From assembly GCA_017471965.1 (NCBI GenBank), contig JAFURF010000079.1:29295-93294 (forward strand): a DNA stretch of 64,000 nt, in the 5' to 3' direction. The stretch comes from Bacteroidales bacterium (GTDB lineage Bacteria > Bacteroidota > Bacteroidia > Bacteroidales > UBA932). Each line of letters begins with the position of its first letter. Position 1 is the first letter of the stretch. The notes beneath the pieces are model-generated. The model was not told where the DNA came from, made no database searches, and worked only from the letters and a program-made list of their open reading frames with translations. The position numbers were made by a program, and so were the translations under genes. This document shows positions 55,297 to 63,686 of this stretch, one piece after another.

Positions 55297-57449
55297 CAGA
55301 TATGAACAGATACGGAATATTGTTTCTGCTGACCTTGGCCATGACATCTTTTTCCGGATGTGCCAAGGATGAAGATATGGTGCAGAAGGTTATAGAGAGA
55401 GGAAATGTAGTCCTGACAGAGTATGATGCGGACGCTGAGGCCGGATGCTATCTCGGCAACGGACGTTTCGGTGCTGTCATGTCTGGAACAGGACTCAATA
55501 TGAGTGCTGATGAACAGGCTGCAAGTCAGGCCGGTCAGTCTCTTCTGTCTCATATGAACCACTGGGGACGCTTTTCATTCATTTCAAAGATCGAAAAGCA
55601 CGAGACCACTGCTGATTATCTGCTGCCTCTGATGAGGATCCATTGGGAAGAGTCACTTGTTCCTGCTTCAGGTTACAGGCAGATTCATGATGTATATGAC
55701 GGAGTGCTCGAAACTTCATTTACCTTGGAAGACGGCACGAAGGTGAAGGTGGAGGACTGGTTTGACCATGTCGAGAAGGACCTGGCAGTCATCAGGATAG
55801 ATCTTTCGAAGGGTGTGCTGCCTGTAAGGGCTGCAGCGGTGACAAGTTTTACCGGTTATCCTTTTGTCTTCAGGGAAACCGTTCGTCAGACTGTTTCGGT
55901 TTCTGAAGAGGATGGACAGTATAAGGTTACGGTGAAATGTGAGGAGGCTCTTAATGACTGTGTGTCTGATGTCTATTTCCATACCGATGCTCCAGTAGAG
56001 ATATGCGAGGACGGTCTGCGATTCATGGTTTCCGAGGGAAGCAATGTGATAGGGATTTCATATGGAAAGCCAGTGGACAAGGATCTTATGGCTTCTTCAC
56101 GCAAACGCTCAACTGAAGCGTGGCATGAAATATGGCAGAACAGCGGATGGATGGATTTCCCTGAAGACAATGCCCAGAAACTGCTGGTCAGGTCAATGGC
56201 TTATCTTATCTCCTCCCATGATGATTCCGAACTCGGAATGATCCAGCCGACAAACGGACTTTCAGGCAACATCTTCCCATTCCATTTTGTTCAGGACCTT
56301 GGCTACATCAGCCCTGCCCTGATGATGATGGGTCGCAATGACATCGTCATGAAGTGGATAGAGAAGTTTGCCGGAGAAATCGACGATATGAAGAGGTACG
56401 CAAAGCATCTGTGGCCTGAGTCCGAGGGAATCTATCCTCCATGGGAACTTCCTTTCGGCCCTATAGACGGTTATCATATGCCGAATGTCCCGGTGGCCTT
56501 CTGCTATGAACCTCATAATACCGGTTATCTGTGCAGGATGGCGGTTGAGGCCGCCGAGTTCAACGGTGACTGTGAGTGGGCGGAGAAATATGCATATCCG
56601 TTGGTAAGGGAGGTGTGTGCCTTCTATAAATCAGCATGCCGCAAAGGCGATGACGGCAGGTGGCATATGTCCTGGTATCCTTGCGTGGGACAGGATGAGG
56701 CTGGCGGAAGAAACGGTTCTGATTACCTCTGCAGCATGTACAGTGCTCAGTATTCATTTGCTAAGGCTGTAGAACTTGGACTAGACGAAGATGGCAGCAT
56801 TGCCCGCATTCTTGAGGACGGACTGGCATTTGAAAGCCTGATGTCCGAGCGCGGCACGTACCATACCGCTCATGGTGCTGCCCACGACTTCGGCATCCAG
56901 AAGCATCCTGTCCAACTCGACGGTATCTCATATTTCCCTATATGGGAATCTCCGAGGGAACCGGAAGCAAAGGCATACGGACTTCGCCACGACATTACAG
57001 ACGGTGCCAGAAAGCCTTTCTTCCAGGGATGGACTCTCGGTCAGTTCCTGCTCTCAGGTTCTAATATGAAAGACGCAGAAGGATGGAAAGAGGATTGGGC
57101 GACGATGCGTCCGTCGAAATATACTGATTCAAAATGGATTCAGGTGTACGAGACGAGCGGAAAGCCGGATGCATCCTTTTATGTCACTACCCATGGAATG
57201 ATTCTTCAGAGCCTTTTCAGGAACTATGTGAACGATTATTGGGGTGTTCTTGACATTGCCGGATGTCCGGTGTTTGACGGCTCGGTATCTTTTGGGAATA
57301 TCCGTACCAGACTAGGAGTCACCGTTTCGGGTTCTGTTGAAGACGGAAAGTCTTCTGTTGTGCTGAAGGCGGACCGTGACTGCTGTTTCGAACTTGCCGG
57401 TGAACGGGTCGAAATGAGGAAAGGTGAAACAAGGAGAATGGAATTATAA
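55293..57449 (+). CDS. GH65/GH95-like (alpha/alpha)6 glycosidase lipoprotein
   Basis: 718 aa from the overlapping ATG; a second ATG at 55302 gives MNRYGILFLLTLAM with lipobox FSGC. N-terminal beta-sandwich (YDADAEAGCYLGNGRFGAVMSG, GYRQIHDVYDGVLETSFTLEDG) and (alpha/alpha)6 barrel (MIQPTNGLSGNIFPFHFVQDLGYISPALMMMG, YEPHNTGYLCRMAVEAAEF, VREVCAFYKSACRKG, FPIWESPRE). The NGRFGAVMSG start and helical segments resemble GH95 and GH65 proteins, but the signature H-x-N-x-N-x-Q of GH95 fucosidases is not found, so no activity is claimed. It immediately precedes the glycyl radical enzyme gene by 8 bp and could be the enzyme supplying that pathway's sugar. Confidence 0.6.
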   Translation: MTDMNRYGILFLLTLAMTSFSGCAKDEDMVQKVIERGNVVLTEYDADAEAGCYLGNGRFGAVMSGTGLNMSADEQAASQAGQSLLSHMNHWGRFSFISKIEKHETTADYLLPLMRIHWEESLVPASGYRQIHDVYDGVLETSFTLEDGTKVKVEDWFDHVEKDLAVIRIDLSKGVLPVRAAAVTSFTGYPFVFRETVRQTVSVSEEDGQYKVTVKCEEALNDCVSDVYFHTDAPVEICEDGLRFMVSEGSNVIGISYGKPVDKDLMASSRKRSTEAWHEIWQNSGWMDFPEDNAQKLLVRSMAYLISSHDDSELGMIQPTNGLSGNIFPFHFVQDLGYISPALMMMGRNDIVMKWIEKFAGEIDDMKRYAKHLWPESEGIYPPWELPFGPIDGYHMPNVPVAFCYEPHNTGYLCRMAVEAAEFNGDCEWAEKYAYPLVREVCAFYKSACRKGDDGRWHMSWYPCVGQDEAGGRNGSDYLCSMYSAQYSFAKAVELGLDEDGSIARILEDGLAFESLMSERGTYHTAHGAAHDFGIQKHPVQLDGISYFPIWESPREPEAKAYGLRHDITDGARKPFFQGWTLGQFLLSGSNMKDAEGWKEDWATMRPSKYTDSKWIQVYETSGKPDASFYVTTHGMILQSLFRNYVNDYWGVLDIAGCPVFDGSVSFGNIRTRLGVTVSGSVEDGKSSVVLKADRDCCFELAGERVEMRKGETRRMEL

Positions 57450-57457
57450 CAATTGAT

Positions 57458-59752
57458 ATGAAAGGTAAGGAAGGTGCTCTTCTCTTTAATGTGGAGCAGT
57501 CGCAGAATGTGGAACAGAGCAGGAAATTTGCTTGTGAGAAGCCGCTGATGGAGCAACTGGAAATCATGGAGGAATATACGGCAGTCCACAGGTCCATGCT
57601 GGATTCTTCCAAGGAAGAACGTGAGGTGGCATGTCTTAAAGTCATTTTCCCCCGCCTGTTGAGGACGATTCAGGATCAGGACCTTTTTGCCGGCCGTCTG
57701 GATTTCCTGCCTGTCGGATTTGGTACGGTAACTTCTGTCGGAGGAGTGGGACATTACTGCGTGTTCAGAAAACTTCGAACCTTTCAGAATGAACTCCCTG
57801 AAGAAGAACGCCATCGTGTGGATGCTCTTTATGAATACTGGCTCGATCATGATCTCAAGACACAGTACAACAAGGAAGTACTTACGCCTGATACTATCGG
57901 AATGTTCATAGATTGCAACTATCCTATGATAGCGACTGCGAGACTTTCCGGTATGATGCTCGACTATCCGAAACTGCTTGCAAACGGTATAGGAGGTATA
58001 AGAAAGATGCTGCAGGATAAATTGTCCTGTGATCCTGAAAACAAGTTCCATAAGGCCGGACTCGAATGTCTGGAAATCTTTGTCAGTTGTGCGGAAAGTC
58101 TCAGGCAGGATGCTCTCAGGCAGATGGATACCTGTACGGAAGAGCGTAGACCTGAACTTCAGAGGATAATGGACGGTCTGGAAACGGTGAAGGAAGAACC
58201 TCCGCGCACTTTCCATGAAGCACTCCAACTTTTCTGGCTCTATGCCTTGCTTGCCGGTGTAATCAATTATGGCAGACTGGATGACTATCTCGGGCCGTAT
58301 CTTGCAGCGGATCTCAGGGAAGGACGCCTCACCGATGAGGATGCATACCGGTATATGAAGTGTCTGTGGACAATGATCGAAAACCGCAGGACAACGGTCA
58401 ATGGCCGTGTCATTGTCGGAGGACGCGGACGAAAGCATCCTGAAGATGCCGATGTGTTCCTTCATTATGCCATGAGAGTCTGCAAGGATACAAGGTATGT
58501 CGAGCCTCAGTTCACACTCCGTTTTGATAGGAATACTTCGGAACAGATATGGGACGAGGCATTGGATGCCATAGGCGCGGGTGCGACATATCCGACTCTT
58601 TATAATGACGATGTGAACATTCCTGCCGTGGAGTATGGCATGAGGGTGGATGAGAAGACGGCAGAGCAATATGTCCCTTTCGGATGTACGGAGTTTGTGA
58701 TCCAGGGACAGAGTACGGGAACCCCTAATATCTGCATCAATCTTCTCAAGATCCTGACCATCTATATGAATGGTGGCGTGGATCCGGTGGACGGTGTGCG
58801 CAAGGATGGAGGGGTACCGATCAAGCCATTGGAGGAATATGTGTCCTTTGACGACTTCTATGACGGGTATAAGATGCTTCTGGATCACTACCTTGATCTT
58901 TCCGTCAAGGCTCAGTATCATTCATATGAAGTCATGAACCGTAATGTTGCCTTTCTCTTTACAAGCCTTATGGTGGATGACTGCATAGAAAGAGGCAAGG
59001 CTCTTCTTGACGGAGGCATAAGATACCTTGGCGGGACTAACGAAACATACGGAAATATCAATGCTTCGGATTCCTTATGGGCTGTGAACGATCTTGTTTT
59101 CAGGAAGAAGAAGTATACGCTCCGACATCTTCACGATGCTGTCCTTGCTGATTTCAAAGGCTATGATGATGTACTGCAGGATTGTCTGGCATGTGACAAG
59201 TATGGAAATGATCTGGATACAGCAGATGGCATGGCAAACGACCTGTATGAGTTTGTCGCAAAGGGGGTAAGACAGCGCGGAATAGACATAGGAATGCAGT
59301 ATTTCCTCATAGTCATAAGCAACAATCAGTTGAACTCCGATTGGGGAAACAGGACTGCCGCATCTCCGGACGGGCGTCGGGCCTTCATGTATATGAATCC
59401 GGCCAATAACCCGCAGGGCGGAGCAAACCGGAACGGGCCGACAGCGATGCTGAATTCCCTCGCTCGTTTTGATGCAAGATATCATGCTGGTTCTGTCCAG
59501 AATATAAAATTCTCCCCGGGTATGTTCAACGGCAACCGGGAGTTGATAAAGGCTCTGTTCAGAACCTATTTTGACAGGGGAGGCTGCCATCTCATGGTGA
59601 CCATTGTAGACAGGGGACAACTGGAGGATGCAATGGAGCATCCTGAGAAATACCCGGACCTGATTGTTCGAGTGGCCGGTTTTTCTGCTGTTTTTGTGGA
59701 GTTGCCGAGGAATATTCAGGAAGAACTTCTTAGCCGTGTGTTGTATGACTGA
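57458..59752 (+). CDS. Glycyl radical enzyme of unknown substrate
   Basis: 764 aa, no signal peptide, cytoplasmic and necessarily anaerobic. PFL/GRE barrel: the thiyl-radical Cys410 lies in VPFGCTEF with Glu412 two residues on, and the C-terminal radical loop RVAGFSAVF carries Gly741, followed by LPRNIQEELLSR. Supporting GRE segments are RTFHEALQLFWL, YGRLDDYLGPYLAADL, ATYPTLYNDDVNIPA, RYLGGTNETYGNINASDSL and ASPDGRRAF. The Cys-x-Glu pair is known from GRE dehydratases, lyases and a decarboxylase, not from pyruvate formate-lyase (Cys-Cys), so formate production is unlikely. The Pro that usually follows (GCVEP) is Phe here. Its dedicated activase overlaps its 3' end. It lies between exported glycosidases and ROK/NanE genes, so a sugar-derived substrate is inferred. 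Confidence 0.93.
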   Translation: MKGKEGALLFNVEQSQNVEQSRKFACEKPLMEQLEIMEEYTAVHRSMLDSSKEEREVACLKVIFPRLLRTIQDQDLFAGRLDFLPVGFGTVTSVGGVGHYCVFRKLRTFQNELPEEERHRVDALYEYWLDHDLKTQYNKEVLTPDTIGMFIDCNYPMIATARLSGMMLDYPKLLANGIGGIRKMLQDKLSCDPENKFHKAGLECLEIFVSCAESLRQDALRQMDTCTEERRPELQRIMDGLETVKEEPPRTFHEALQLFWLYALLAGVINYGRLDDYLGPYLAADLREGRLTDEDAYRYMKCLWTMIENRRTTVNGRVIVGGRGRKHPEDADVFLHYAMRVCKDTRYVEPQFTLRFDRNTSEQIWDEALDAIGAGATYPTLYNDDVNIPAVEYGMRVDEKTAEQYVPFGCTEFVIQGQSTGTPNICINLLKILTIYMNGGVDPVDGVRKDGGVPIKPLEEYVSFDDFYDGYKMLLDHYLDLSVKAQYHSYEVMNRNVAFLFTSLMVDDCIERGKALLDGGIRYLGGTNETYGNINASDSLWAVNDLVFRKKKYTLRHLHDAVLADFKGYDDVLQDCLACDKYGNDLDTADGMANDLYEFVAKGVRQRGIDIGMQYFLIVISNNQLNSDWGNRTAASPDGRRAFMYMNPANNPQGGANRNGPTAMLNSLARFDARYHAGSVQNIKFSPGMFNGNRELIKALFRTYFDRGGCHLMVTIVDRGQLEDAMEHPEKYPDLIVRVAGFSAVFVELPRNIQEELLSRVLYD

Positions 59753-60482
59753 TCTTCGTGTTTCAAATATTGAACGCTTTGCCATCAAGGACGGTCCAGG
59801 CATCCGCACAGTGGTTTTTCTGCAGGGCTGCCCGCTCCATTGTCCCTGGTGTGCCAATCCTGAGACCAGATTCATGTCACACGAAAAGGTGAAAGTCATA
59901 CCGGTTGATGAACTTTTATCTCTTATTATGCGTGATGCCGATTATTACAGGAATTCGGGTGGCGGACTTACTGTTTCAGGCGGCGAACCATTGCTTCAGT
60001 ACGAGGCCCTTGCAGAACTTTTGAGGAGAGCGAAGGAATGCGGGCTGCATACGGCTGTCGAGACCTCGGGACAGGCAACGAAAACTGCCTTCAAGGCCTG
60101 CCTTCCTTATGTGGACCTATGGCTCTTTGATGTGAAGAGTACAGATCCGGAGCGTCTTTCCACGTTTACCGGTGCTGATCATCATGCCGTATTCGGAAAC
60201 CTTCGGCTTATCGCAGGAGAAGATCCCTCAAAAGTTGTATTCAGAATGCCTTGTATTCCGGGATTCAATCTTTGCGATGAGCATTTTGACAGTGTTTTCG
60301 CTCTTGCGGAAAGTCTTGGGATAAGACGTCTTGACGTACTGCCATATCATACGCTTGGAGTGGCGAAATATGCCAGATTAGGGATAGAATATAAATATGA
60401 TGGATACTCATCATTAGAACCTGATGTTCTGTATCCGTACGTCCGTAAAGGACATGACAGAGGTCTTGATATTAATTTATAA
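59745..60482 (+). CDS. Radical SAM activase of the glycyl radical enzyme
   Basis: 245 aa; the ATG overlapping the GRE stop by 8 bp is chosen because it gives a PflA-like start (MTDLRVSNIERFAIKDGPG). The radical SAM cluster motif is C-x3-C-x2-C with Cys29, Cys33 and Cys36 (QGCPLHCPWCANPE), followed by the SAM-binding GGEP in TVSGGEPLLQYEAL and by DLWLFDVKS and RMPCIPGFN. It installs the glycyl radical on the partner GRE. Length matches E. coli PflA (246 aa): there is no ferredoxin-like insert with extra CxxC clusters after the motif, unlike most activases of GRE dehydratases. Translational coupling (8-bp overlap) indicates a fixed pair. Confidence 0.93.
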   Translation: MTDLRVSNIERFAIKDGPGIRTVVFLQGCPLHCPWCANPETRFMSHEKVKVIPVDELLSLIMRDADYYRNSGGGLTVSGGEPLLQYEALAELLRRAKECGLHTAVETSGQATKTAFKACLPYVDLWLFDVKSTDPERLSTFTGADHHAVFGNLRLIAGEDPSKVVFRMPCIPGFNLCDEHFDSVFALAESLGIRRLDVLPYHTLGVAKYARLGIEYKYDGYSSLEPDVLYPYVRKGHDRGLDINL

Positions 60483-60495
60483 CATGCTTGAAATT

Positions 60496-61929
60496 ATGGA
60501 GAAAAGGATTGTTCTTTTTGCATGCATGCTGTTAATGATCGGCAATGTATGCATGAGTGCGGGAGACTTTGAGACAAAACGTCCTGTGCTGGAATTACGT
60601 AATTTTACATCTGATGCAGTTGAAGATGAAATAGACAGAGTCTGCGACATTCTTGACAACGACGAGTTGGAATGGATTTTCAGGAACTGTTTTCCTAATA
60701 CTCTGGATACCACCGTCTATTATTCGGAAGAAGAGGATGGGACCCCGGATACTTTTGTCATCACAGGAGATATTCCTGCGATGTGGCTGCGTGATTCCGG
60801 TGCCCAGGTGTGGCCGTATGTCCAGTTGGCAGACAGGGATGAGAACCTCAGAAAACTCATAGCTGGAGTAATAATGAGACAGTTCAAATCCATCAATATC
60901 GATCCTTATGCCAACGCATTCAACAAAGGTGCGACAGGAGAAGGACATATTGGAGATAAGACTGAGATGAAGCCTGAAGTCTTCGAGAGAAAATGGGAGA
61001 TTGATTCGCAATGTTATCCTGTCAGGCTCGCATATCACTATTGGAAGACGACAGGAGATACGTCGGTATTCGGTGAGGACTGGCTTTCGGCAGCGCAGAA
61101 TATCTTAACTACATTCCGTCAGCAGCAGCGGAAGAGCGGGAAGGGCCCATATTCTTTCTTGCGCAAGACCGAATGGCCGAACGATACAAAACCGCATGGT
61201 GGCTTCGGCAATCCTGTAAGACCTGTCGGACTGATCGTGTCCTCATTCCGTCCATCTGACGATGCCACAACTTTTGATTTTCTCGTGCCTTCGAACTTCA
61301 TGGCTGTTTCTACTCTTCGCAGGATGGCGGACATCCTGACTTCGGTCAATGGAGAGACGGAACTGGCCGGTGAATGTCTTTCTCTTGCAGAAGAGATTGA
61401 GACTGCGCTGAAGAAATATGCAGTGGTCAAGCATCCTAAGTATGGAAAGATCTACGCTTATGAGGTGGATGGCTACGGTAGTCAGTTGTTGATGGATGAT
61501 GCAAATGTGCCGTCATTGCTTGCGATGGCTTATCTCGGTGATGTCGATTCAAAGGATAAGATATATCGTAATACAAGAAGATTTGTGTTGAGTGAGGACA
61601 ATCCGTATTTTTTCAAGGGCAAATATGCCGAAGGTGTAGGAAGCGCACACACTGCCTATGGACGTATCTGGCATATGAGCCTGATCATGAGGGCATTTAC
61701 ATCGGATGACGATGCTGAAATCAAGATGTGTATAGAGATGCTTATGAGCACTACGGCCGGTACTGGATTTATGCATGAATCTTTTAATCCGGATACACCG
61801 GAGAAATACTCCCGTCCTTGGTTTGCGTGGGCCAATACACTTTTCGGAGAACTTATCCTGCGTCTTGTAAATGAAGGAAAGGTCGATCTTCTTGATTCCT
61901 GCAGGTCTGTTCATAATAACGATATTTAA
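60496..61929 (+). CDS. GH125 exo-alpha-1,6-mannosidase
   Basis: 477 aa from the ATG of MEKRIVLFACMLLMIGNVCMS; an ATG 12 bp upstream (MLEIMEK) is also possible. Signal peptide. GH125 (alpha/alpha)6 barrel: DTFVITGDIPAMWLRDSGAQVWPYV, RQFKSINIDPYANAFN, KWEIDSQCYPVRLAYHYW, SSFRPSDDATTFDFLVPSNFMA, YEVDGYGSQLLMDDANVPSLL, and GTGFMHESFNPDTPEKYSRPWFAWAN; each is strongly conserved in the family. GH125 enzymes are metal-independent inverting exo-alpha-1,6-mannosidases. It adds to the GH92 and GH38-like genes and supports alpha-mannosyl residues in the target glycan. It begins 13 bp after the activase stop. Confidence 0.93.
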   Translation: MEKRIVLFACMLLMIGNVCMSAGDFETKRPVLELRNFTSDAVEDEIDRVCDILDNDELEWIFRNCFPNTLDTTVYYSEEEDGTPDTFVITGDIPAMWLRDSGAQVWPYVQLADRDENLRKLIAGVIMRQFKSINIDPYANAFNKGATGEGHIGDKTEMKPEVFERKWEIDSQCYPVRLAYHYWKTTGDTSVFGEDWLSAAQNILTTFRQQQRKSGKGPYSFLRKTEWPNDTKPHGGFGNPVRPVGLIVSSFRPSDDATTFDFLVPSNFMAVSTLRRMADILTSVNGETELAGECLSLAEEIETALKKYAVVKHPKYGKIYAYEVDGYGSQLLMDDANVPSLLAMAYLGDVDSKDKIYRNTRRFVLSEDNPYFFKGKYAEGVGSAHTAYGRIWHMSLIMRAFTSDDDAEIKMCIEMLMSTTAGTGFMHESFNPDTPEKYSRPWFAWANTLFGELILRLVNEGKVDLLDSCRSVHNNDI

Positions 61930-61945
61930 AATTACGGGGAAGGAA

Positions 61946-62863
61946 ATGAAGTATTATTTAGGACTTGATGTCGGCGGCACCAATCTCGCCACTGCAGTAG
62001 TGGATTATGATTGCAATATCATTTCCAGAGCATCGATGCCTGCCGGTGCAGGACGCAGCATAGAAGAGATTACCGATGACATGGCTGCAGTCAGCAGGAT
62101 GGCTGTCGATAATGCCGGACTTCAGATGGCGGATCTTGTGTCATGGGGTATCGGAATGCCGAGTTGCGTAAATGCAAAGACAAATCTACTTGTCCATGCC
62201 AATTGCTTCGGGTGGAAGAATGTCCCCATTTATGATTACCTTGAAGGCAAACTGCCTCTGCCGGTAAAGATTGAAAACGATGCCAATTGTGCTGCATATG
62301 GCGAGGCTGTTGCCGGTGCCGCCAAGGGACATAAGAATGTCTTGATGCTTACTCTTGGAACCGGTGTCGGGGGCGGAATCATACTTGACGGACGCATTTA
62401 TGCCGGTGCGGATAACATGGGCGCCGAACTCGGACATACCAAACTGGTCTTTGAAGGGGAATCGTGCACATGCGGACAGAAGGGGTGTCTGGAAGCATAT
62501 GCATCTGCGACTGCATTGATAAGGTTCTACTGCAGGGAGACCGGCATGGATGTGGATGACGTCAATGCTGAGATGATATTCAAGGCGGCATCTGTAGAGG
62601 AAGAAGCCGCATGCCGTGTCGTCAGCGATTATATCGATCATCTTGCTGCAGGCATATCGTCATTCATCACCATATTCCGTCCTGAAGTAATCATACTTGG
62701 TGGAGGCGTTGCCAATGCCGGAGAACAACTTCTGGCGCCGTTGAGGAAGAGGTTGGAGTATTTTACCTTCGGTGCATCAGAAATCGGAGTGCCTCCGGTG
62801 GTCAAGGCCGGTCTGGGCAATGACGCAGGACTGATCGGTGCCGCATTTCTTGGACAAAGATAA
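61946..62863 (+). CDS. ROK-family sugar kinase (candidate N-acetylmannosamine or mannose/fructose kinase)
   Basis: 305 aa from ATG 61946. ATP motif DVGGTNLATAVVD at the N-terminus, NDANCAAYGEAVAGAAKG with the catalytic Asp, LTLGTGVGGGIILDG and the ROK zinc motif CTCGQKGCLEAYASA (His and three Cys), and IILGGGVANAGEQLL. The zinc motif is complete, as in glucokinase, fructokinase and NanK-type ROK kinases. Because NanE follows after 18 bp, N-acetylmannosamine kinase is the preferred guess; glucose, mannose or fructose are alternatives that sequence alone cannot exclude. Confidence 0.88.
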   Translation: MKYYLGLDVGGTNLATAVVDYDCNIISRASMPAGAGRSIEEITDDMAAVSRMAVDNAGLQMADLVSWGIGMPSCVNAKTNLLVHANCFGWKNVPIYDYLEGKLPLPVKIENDANCAAYGEAVAGAAKGHKNVLMLTLGTGVGGGIILDGRIYAGADNMGAELGHTKLVFEGESCTCGQKGCLEAYASATALIRFYCRETGMDVDDVNAEMIFKAASVEEEAACRVVSDYIDHLAAGISSFITIFRPEVIILGGGVANAGEQLLAPLRKRLEYFTFGASEIGVPPVVKAGLGNDAGLIGAAFLGQR

Positions 62864-62881
62864 CTTTCAAATATTACAGAA

Positions 62882-63616
62882 ATGACTAAGGAAGAATTGA
62901 AAAGGGCTTTGCAGGGTGGCCTTATAGTGTCTTGTCAGGTACAGCACGATGATCCTGTATATTCGATTGATTTCGTAGTTAAGATGGCCAAGGCCGCCAA
63001 ATGGGGTGGAGCAGTCGGTCTTCGTGCGAATTCTCCGGACCAGATTGCTGCAATCAAGAAAGAAGTCGACTTGCCGATGATCGGTCTGTACAAGATATGG
63101 CATGATGATACGGATGTGTTCATAACTCCGACTATGGAGGCTGCCAGACAGGTATGGGAGGCCGGTGCCGATATAATCGCTCTGGACTGCACCGATCAGA
63201 TTACTCATGACGGTCGTCCGGCGTGGGAACTGCTCCCTCTTCTGAAGAAGGAAATTCCTGAGGCACCGATATTTGCGGATGTTGCCACGTATGAAGAGGC
63301 TGAAAGGGCGATTAAGTTAGGTGCTGATTTTGTCGGTCCGACTCTTTATGGATATACAGCAGAGACGAAACATATAACAGAACCTGATTTCCGCACGTTC
63401 GCAAAGATGTGCCGTGATTTCAAGGATAAGGCATGTGTTGTAATGGAAGGCCACATATATACTCCAGAGGATGCCATGAAGGTACTTTACCTTGGCGCGC
63501 ACTCCGTCGTCGTAGGAAGCGCCATTACCCGTCCTCATCTGATTACAAAGCGTTTTGTGGAATTGATAGGTGGCTATAAGACCAACTGGAGGGAAGACGA
63601 AGTCAGCAAACATTAG
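62882..63616 (+). CDS. nanE: N-acetylmannosamine-6-phosphate 2-epimerase (NanE)
   Basis: 244 aa. TIM-barrel family PF04131: GLIVSCQVQHDDPVYSIDFVVKMAKAAKWGGAVGLRAN, QIAAIKKEVDLPMIGLYKI, FITPTMEAARQVWEAGADIIALDCT, IFADVATYEEAERAIKLGADFVGPTLYGYT and VVMEGHIYTPEDAMKVLYLGAHSVVVGSAITRP; each motif falls at the family's usual spacing. It converts ManNAc-6-P to GlcNAc-6-P in the cytoplasm. No NanA (sialate lyase) is in the window, so the ManNAc probably comes from free sugar or glycan hydrolysis rather than from sialic acid. It is the last gene before the operon terminator. Confidence 0.93.
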   Translation: MTKEELKRALQGGLIVSCQVQHDDPVYSIDFVVKMAKAAKWGGAVGLRANSPDQIAAIKKEVDLPMIGLYKIWHDDTDVFITPTMEAARQVWEAGADIIALDCTDQITHDGRPAWELLPLLKKEIPEAPIFADVATYEEAERAIKLGADFVGPTLYGYTAETKHITEPDFRTFAKMCRDFKDKACVVMEGHIYTPEDAMKVLYLGAHSVVVGSAITRPHLITKRFVELIGGYKTNWREDEVSKH

Positions 63617-63641
63617 ATTTATTATCATAGACAATTGATGA

Positions 63642-63676
63642 AATTTGTTTGATTTTTGCAAAAAATCAAACAAATT
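63642..63676 (+). repeat. 16-bp perfect AT-rich inverted repeat with 3-base loop
   Basis: Arms AATTTGTTTGATTTTT at 63642-63657 and the exact complement at 63661-63676, separated by GCA. In RNA it makes a long weak hairpin; in DNA it could be a dyad binding site. It lies 26 bp after the nanE stop and 10 bp before the terminator stem, and it may be a first, bidirectional termination signal or a site for an operator protein of the gene at 63800. Confidence 0.85.
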
Positions 63677-63686
63677 CCCGAGTCCG

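Noticed and set aside
29785-57449. A xanthan utilisation locus
   Set aside because: Mannosidases and glucuronate genes fit, but there is no PL8-type xanthan lyase or GH5/GH9 endoxanthanase in the window, so the specific claim is not supported.
57236-58921. A 561-codon open frame on the minus strand opposite the glycyl radical enzyme gene
   Set aside because: It lies wholly antisense to strongly conserved coding sequence, has no recognisable domain, and its openness follows from the codon use of the sense strand. The same holds for minus-strand frames at 4512-5603, 39671-40723 and 44284-45198.
59664-59744. Longer N-terminus for the activase
   Set aside because: The extra 27 residues lie inside the GRE radical-loop coding region in another frame; PflA-like proteins begin a few residues before the D-G-P-G motif, as at 59745.
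57458-59752. Pyruvate formate-lyase
   Set aside because: The active site is Gly-Cys-Thr-Glu, not the Cys-Cys pair of pyruvate formate-lyase, and the context is glycan catabolism.
61946-63616. A sialic acid catabolic operon
   Set aside because: NanA, a sialidase, a sialate transporter of known type and GlcNAc-6-P deacetylase are all missing; only the ROK kinase and NanE are present.
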